Below, piece by piece: positions 5,932 through 8,197 of a stretch of DNA of 8,197 nucleotides. The DNA is taken from positions 1-8,197 of the forward strand of contig CALGOO010000062.1 in the NCBI GenBank assembly GCA_937960715.1. Reading direction: 5' to 3'. Origin of the DNA: an uncultured Candidatus Competibacteraceae bacterium (GTDB taxonomy: Bacteria > Pseudomonadota > Gammaproteobacteria > Competibacterales > Competibacteraceae). The notes beneath the pieces are model-generated. The model saw only the letters and a list, made by a program, of their open reading frames with translations. It made no database searches and was not told where the DNA came from. The translations under genes and the position numbers were made by a program. Each line of letters begins with the position of its first letter. Position 1 is the first letter of the stretch.

Positions 5932-8145
5932 TCAAGGCCGCGGTGGGGGCGCCACGCGCGCCGACTCGCCGCGCGCGACCGCGCTTTCGGAACGGTGCGT
6001 GGCCGACGGCTCGTGCTGGGTGTTATACCAGTCCCGGTATTTGGCAGGCGCGTACCAGGCGAACGTTTCCCCCAAAACGGCGAGCACAGCGGCGCGATCC
6101 GCCGGTTCGATCCGCATCGTCATGACGGTGCGGTCGCCGGCCAGCGGCTCGCCGGCCAGCGGCAACGCCCGCCAGGCCTGGGAATGCAGCAGGACCGCGT
6201 TGCGGGCGTGTGCGCCGGGGATGCTGAGCCGCACCGCGTCCGCCTCGACCTCCAGCACGAAATCCCGCCGCCGGTCGAACTGGAGCGGATGGCCGCCGTC
6301 GTCGGTCTGGGCGATCAGGACGGTGAGCGGCAGCGGACGCTGCTGGAGCGCGTGCGCCACGCACGCCGCCAGCACGGCGGGACCGCGCAGCAGGACCGGC
6401 TGGTCGCGCAGTTCGGTCAGGGTGTAGTCCGCGTGCAGCAGCACGCCGCGCTGGCGCTGGCCCTCGGCGTCGGTGAACAGTTGCGGCCGGCCCAGATTCT
6501 CGCGGGTGGCGAGTTGCAGGGCGGCGTACAGGTTGCCGGTGAGCAGGTGGCGCCGGCGCCGCACCAGACCGCGCTCGGCCCGGTCGAAGTCTTCCAGCCG
6601 CAGCGGGGTCGGACTGACGGCGTAGTCGGCCTGGTGCAGACCGTAGACCGACCGGGTCACCAGGCGCGGCTCGCCGGGGAGAGCCAGCCGCACCAGATAC
6701 TGACCCGCCAGGTGGGCGCCTTTCTCCAACGGCGGATCGATCTCGACCACCCACCCGCGCCGCAGCACCGTTTCGGTCGGGTCCGCGCCGTCCGCCGGCT
6801 CGACCGGCGACCGGGCGTCGTACCATTCCAGCGTCGTACCGATCCGCACCGCATCGAGAAAACGGGCGATCACCTGCAAGGCCTGATGCACGGTCTTGAC
6901 CGGGTTGTCGTCGGGCGCGGCCAGGCCCTCCTCGACGCTGGCCACGCCGGGGAAGCGGCCGTGCGGCTGGGTCGCCTGCTGGAGCCGGCGGGCCTGCACG
7001 GCGACGAACTCCGCCCGGGTGGCCGCCGCGTCGTAACGGGCCGCCCCCCGGTCGAGCAGGCGCTGCACCCGCTCGCCGCTCAGCGGATTCAAGCGTTCGT
7101 CATACTGCACGGTGGTGTAGTAAATCGGCGCCAGGAACACGCTGTCGGGGTCCGCCGCCGCCGTGCCCTCGAACAACTGCTGGCCGACGGTTTCGGCGCG
7201 CCAGTCGGCCTCGGCGGTCCGGAACGGATGGAGGCCCTGACTGCGGTAATGCTCCAGAATGCCGGCGTAGTTGCCGCTCCATTGATCGAGCAACCGCTCC
7301 TGCTGGTCCACCGGGAACAGCAGAATCCGGCTCATCACCCGGTTGACGTACCACAGCGGCAACCCATCCCGTTCCCGGGACACGGCGGCGTCGAGCCGCA
7401 GCGCCTCGGCCGGATTTTGGGCCGCCCAGTCGCGGGCGACCCGGTTGCCGATGGCGTTGAGCAGGTCCGGGATGGTCCGCGCCAGCGCCGCGTTGTCCTG
7501 ATTGCTGGTGGTGTTGGCCGACAGTTGCCGCAGCTTGGCGTTCTGCATGGCGATCAGCCGCACCTCGCCCGGCAGACCGGTGGTCGGGGTAACCACCACG
7601 GGCGGCGCGCACTGGCCCCGGCGGTTGACCCGGCCCCAGAACTGGATGCGCTCGGCCACGTTCTGCGGGATTTGCAGTTCGAACAGCGCCCGGGGCGCCG
7701 AACTCCAGCCCGGCACGTCGGCGCGGGCGTGCAGGCTCAGGCCGGTCGCCCCCGAGCGGGTCAAAATCAACGCCTGATACCGATCGGTGTTGAAGCGAAA
7801 AATCAGATCGCTGCGATCCTCCGCCGGGCGCGGCTGGACCACCATCCGCCCCTCGCCGGCGGCGCTCGGCTCCAGCCGCAGCCAGAACTGCCGTCCCGAC
7901 AGTTCGCCGCACCGGTAGCCGTGCTGTTCGAGGGATTGCCGCACCCGATCCAGCGGCGATAGTTCCAGATCGGGGAACCGGGCGATCTGCCGGCTGATGT
8001 GGGCGTGCAAGACCCACAGCTCGGGCGCGTGGATCGGTTCCTGGGTGGCACCGCCGTAGCGGTCGCGGCGGGTGAGGGTCATCATCCGGTCCAGCACCCG
8101 CTGCAGCGCATCGCGGAAGTGGAGGGCGGGATAGGTGTCGGACGG
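5932..8145 (-). CDS. Strawberry-notch-like helicase, C-terminal part only (5' end lost at terminal repeat)
   Basis: The visible part is the second RecA-like domain and C-terminal region of a large superfamily 2 helicase of the strawberry-notch (SBNO) type. Counting from the GTG at 8097: SPLDRVRQSLEQHGY then GELSGR (47-69) resembles the opening of that domain; RSGATGLSLH (114-123) is motif V; QFWGRVNRRGQ (152-162) is motif VI with its arginines; LLTGNL lies near residue 516. Walker A and B, which belong to the first domain, are absent. Coding-like sequence continues upstream of 8097 (SDTYPALHFRDALQRV), so that GTG is not the real start; the frame stays open to 8154 and then meets TGA at 8155-8157 inside the terminal repeat. 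The gene is therefore interrupted by an element, or the sequence is chimeric. Such helicases occur on phages, plasmids and islands, but their role is largely unstudied. Confidence 0.82.
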   Translation of the reverse strand, partial: PSDTYPALHFRDALQRVLDRMMTLTRRDRYGGATQEPIHAPELWVLHAHISRQIARFPDLELSPLDRVRQSLEQHGYRCGELSGRQFWLRLEPSAAGEGRMVVQPRPAEDRSDLIFRFNTDRYQALILTRSGATGLSLHARADVPGWSSAPRALFELQIPQNVAERIQFWGRVNRRGQCAPPVVVTPTTGLPGEVRLIAMQNAKLRQLSANTTSNQDNAALARTIPDLLNAIGNRVARDWAAQNPAEALRLDAAVSRERDGLPLWYVNRVMSRILLFPVDQQERLLDQWSGNYAGILEHYRSQGLHPFRTAEADWRAETVGQQLFEGTAAADPDSVFLAPIYYTTVQYDERLNPLSGERVQRLLDRGAARYDAAATRAEFVAVQARRLQQATQPHGRFPGVASVEEGLAAPDDNPVKTVHQALQVIARFLDAVRIGTTLEWYDARSPVEPADGADPTETVLRRGWVVEIDPPLEKGAHLAGQYLVRLALPGEPRLVTRSVYGLHQADYAVSPTPLRLEDFDRAERGLVRRRRHLLTGNLYAALQLATRENLGRPQLFTDAEGQRQRGVLLHADYTLTELRDQPVLLRGPAVLAACVAHALQQRPLPLTVLIAQTDDGGHPLQFDRRRDFVLEVEADAVRLSIPGAHARNAVLLHSQAWRALPLAGEPLAGDRTVMTMRIEPADRAAVLAVLGETFAWYAPAKYRDWYNTQHEPSATHRSESAVARGESARVAPPPRP

Positions 8146-8197
8146 GGGTGTGATTCAAAGTGATGCATCGATGAAATGGCCGGTTCAAGCGGCTTCT
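8146..8197 (-). repeat. Right copy of 52-bp terminal inverted repeat (probable mobile-element end)
   Basis: This is the reverse complement of bases 1-52, with no mismatch. It meets the helicase reading frame at 8145/8146, and the helicase frame acquires two stops within it (8155-8157 and 8185-8187), so the repeat is foreign to the gene. The neighbouring inner bases share only GGG between the two copies, so the element itself may begin at TGTGATTC and be 49 bases long as seen here. Confidence 0.85.

Noticed and set aside
5851..7962. 703-codon open frame on the plus strand opposite the helicase
   Set aside because: It is antisense to a gene with clear helicase motifs, has no recognisable domains, and its Gln/Arg/Pro/Gly-rich composition is typical of a high-GC shadow frame.
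1..8197. Circular plasmid with one long-repeat element joining the two ends
   Set aside because: In that case the missing helicase N-terminus should lie on the minus strand just inside the left end, but bases 53-204 are AT-rich and non-coding and the following genes are plus-strand.

Overview
The window is GC-rich, with densely packed, gammaproteobacterium-like genes (this placement is a weak inference from base composition and gene types only). It holds no rRNA, tRNA or CRISPR array. Both ends are the same 52-bp sequence in inverted orientation (1-52 and 8146-8197), starting at exactly the same base. This suggests the window is a contig or segment bounded on both sides by copies of one multicopy element end.

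Left to centre, all on the + strand: an AT-rich leader (53-204); a helix-turn-helix antitoxin and PIN-domain ribonuclease toxin pair (205-1227), joined stop-to-start; a metallo-beta-lactamase-fold hydrolase (1340-2308); a small P-loop kinase with the catalytic signature of T4-type polynucleotide 5'-kinases (2380-2829); and, overlapping it by 11 bp, a Thg1-like 3'-to-5' nucleotidyltransferase (2819-3625). The last two look like an RNA 5'-end repair pair. Their position just downstream of an RNA-cutting toxin is the most interesting biology here.

Centre: a gene-poor stretch of about 490 bp (3626-4118) carries six copies of an octamer repeat and, near its end, a plausible promoter. It is followed by an AAA_14/DUF4143-type ATPase with a C-terminal nuclease-like fold (4119-5291). 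The same octamer family reappears at the stop codon of that gene, so the ATPase is bracketed by related octamer tracts.

Right, on the - strand and convergent with the rest: a strong 14-bp-stem hairpin (5341-5380) separates the two transcription directions. Beyond it lie a 157-aa protein of unknown function (5405-5878) and, upstream of that in the same operon, the C-terminal part of a large strawberry-notch-like helicase (5932 to the repeat at 8146). The N-terminal ATPase half of the helicase is absent and its frame closes inside the terminal repeat, so the gene is interrupted or chimeric there.
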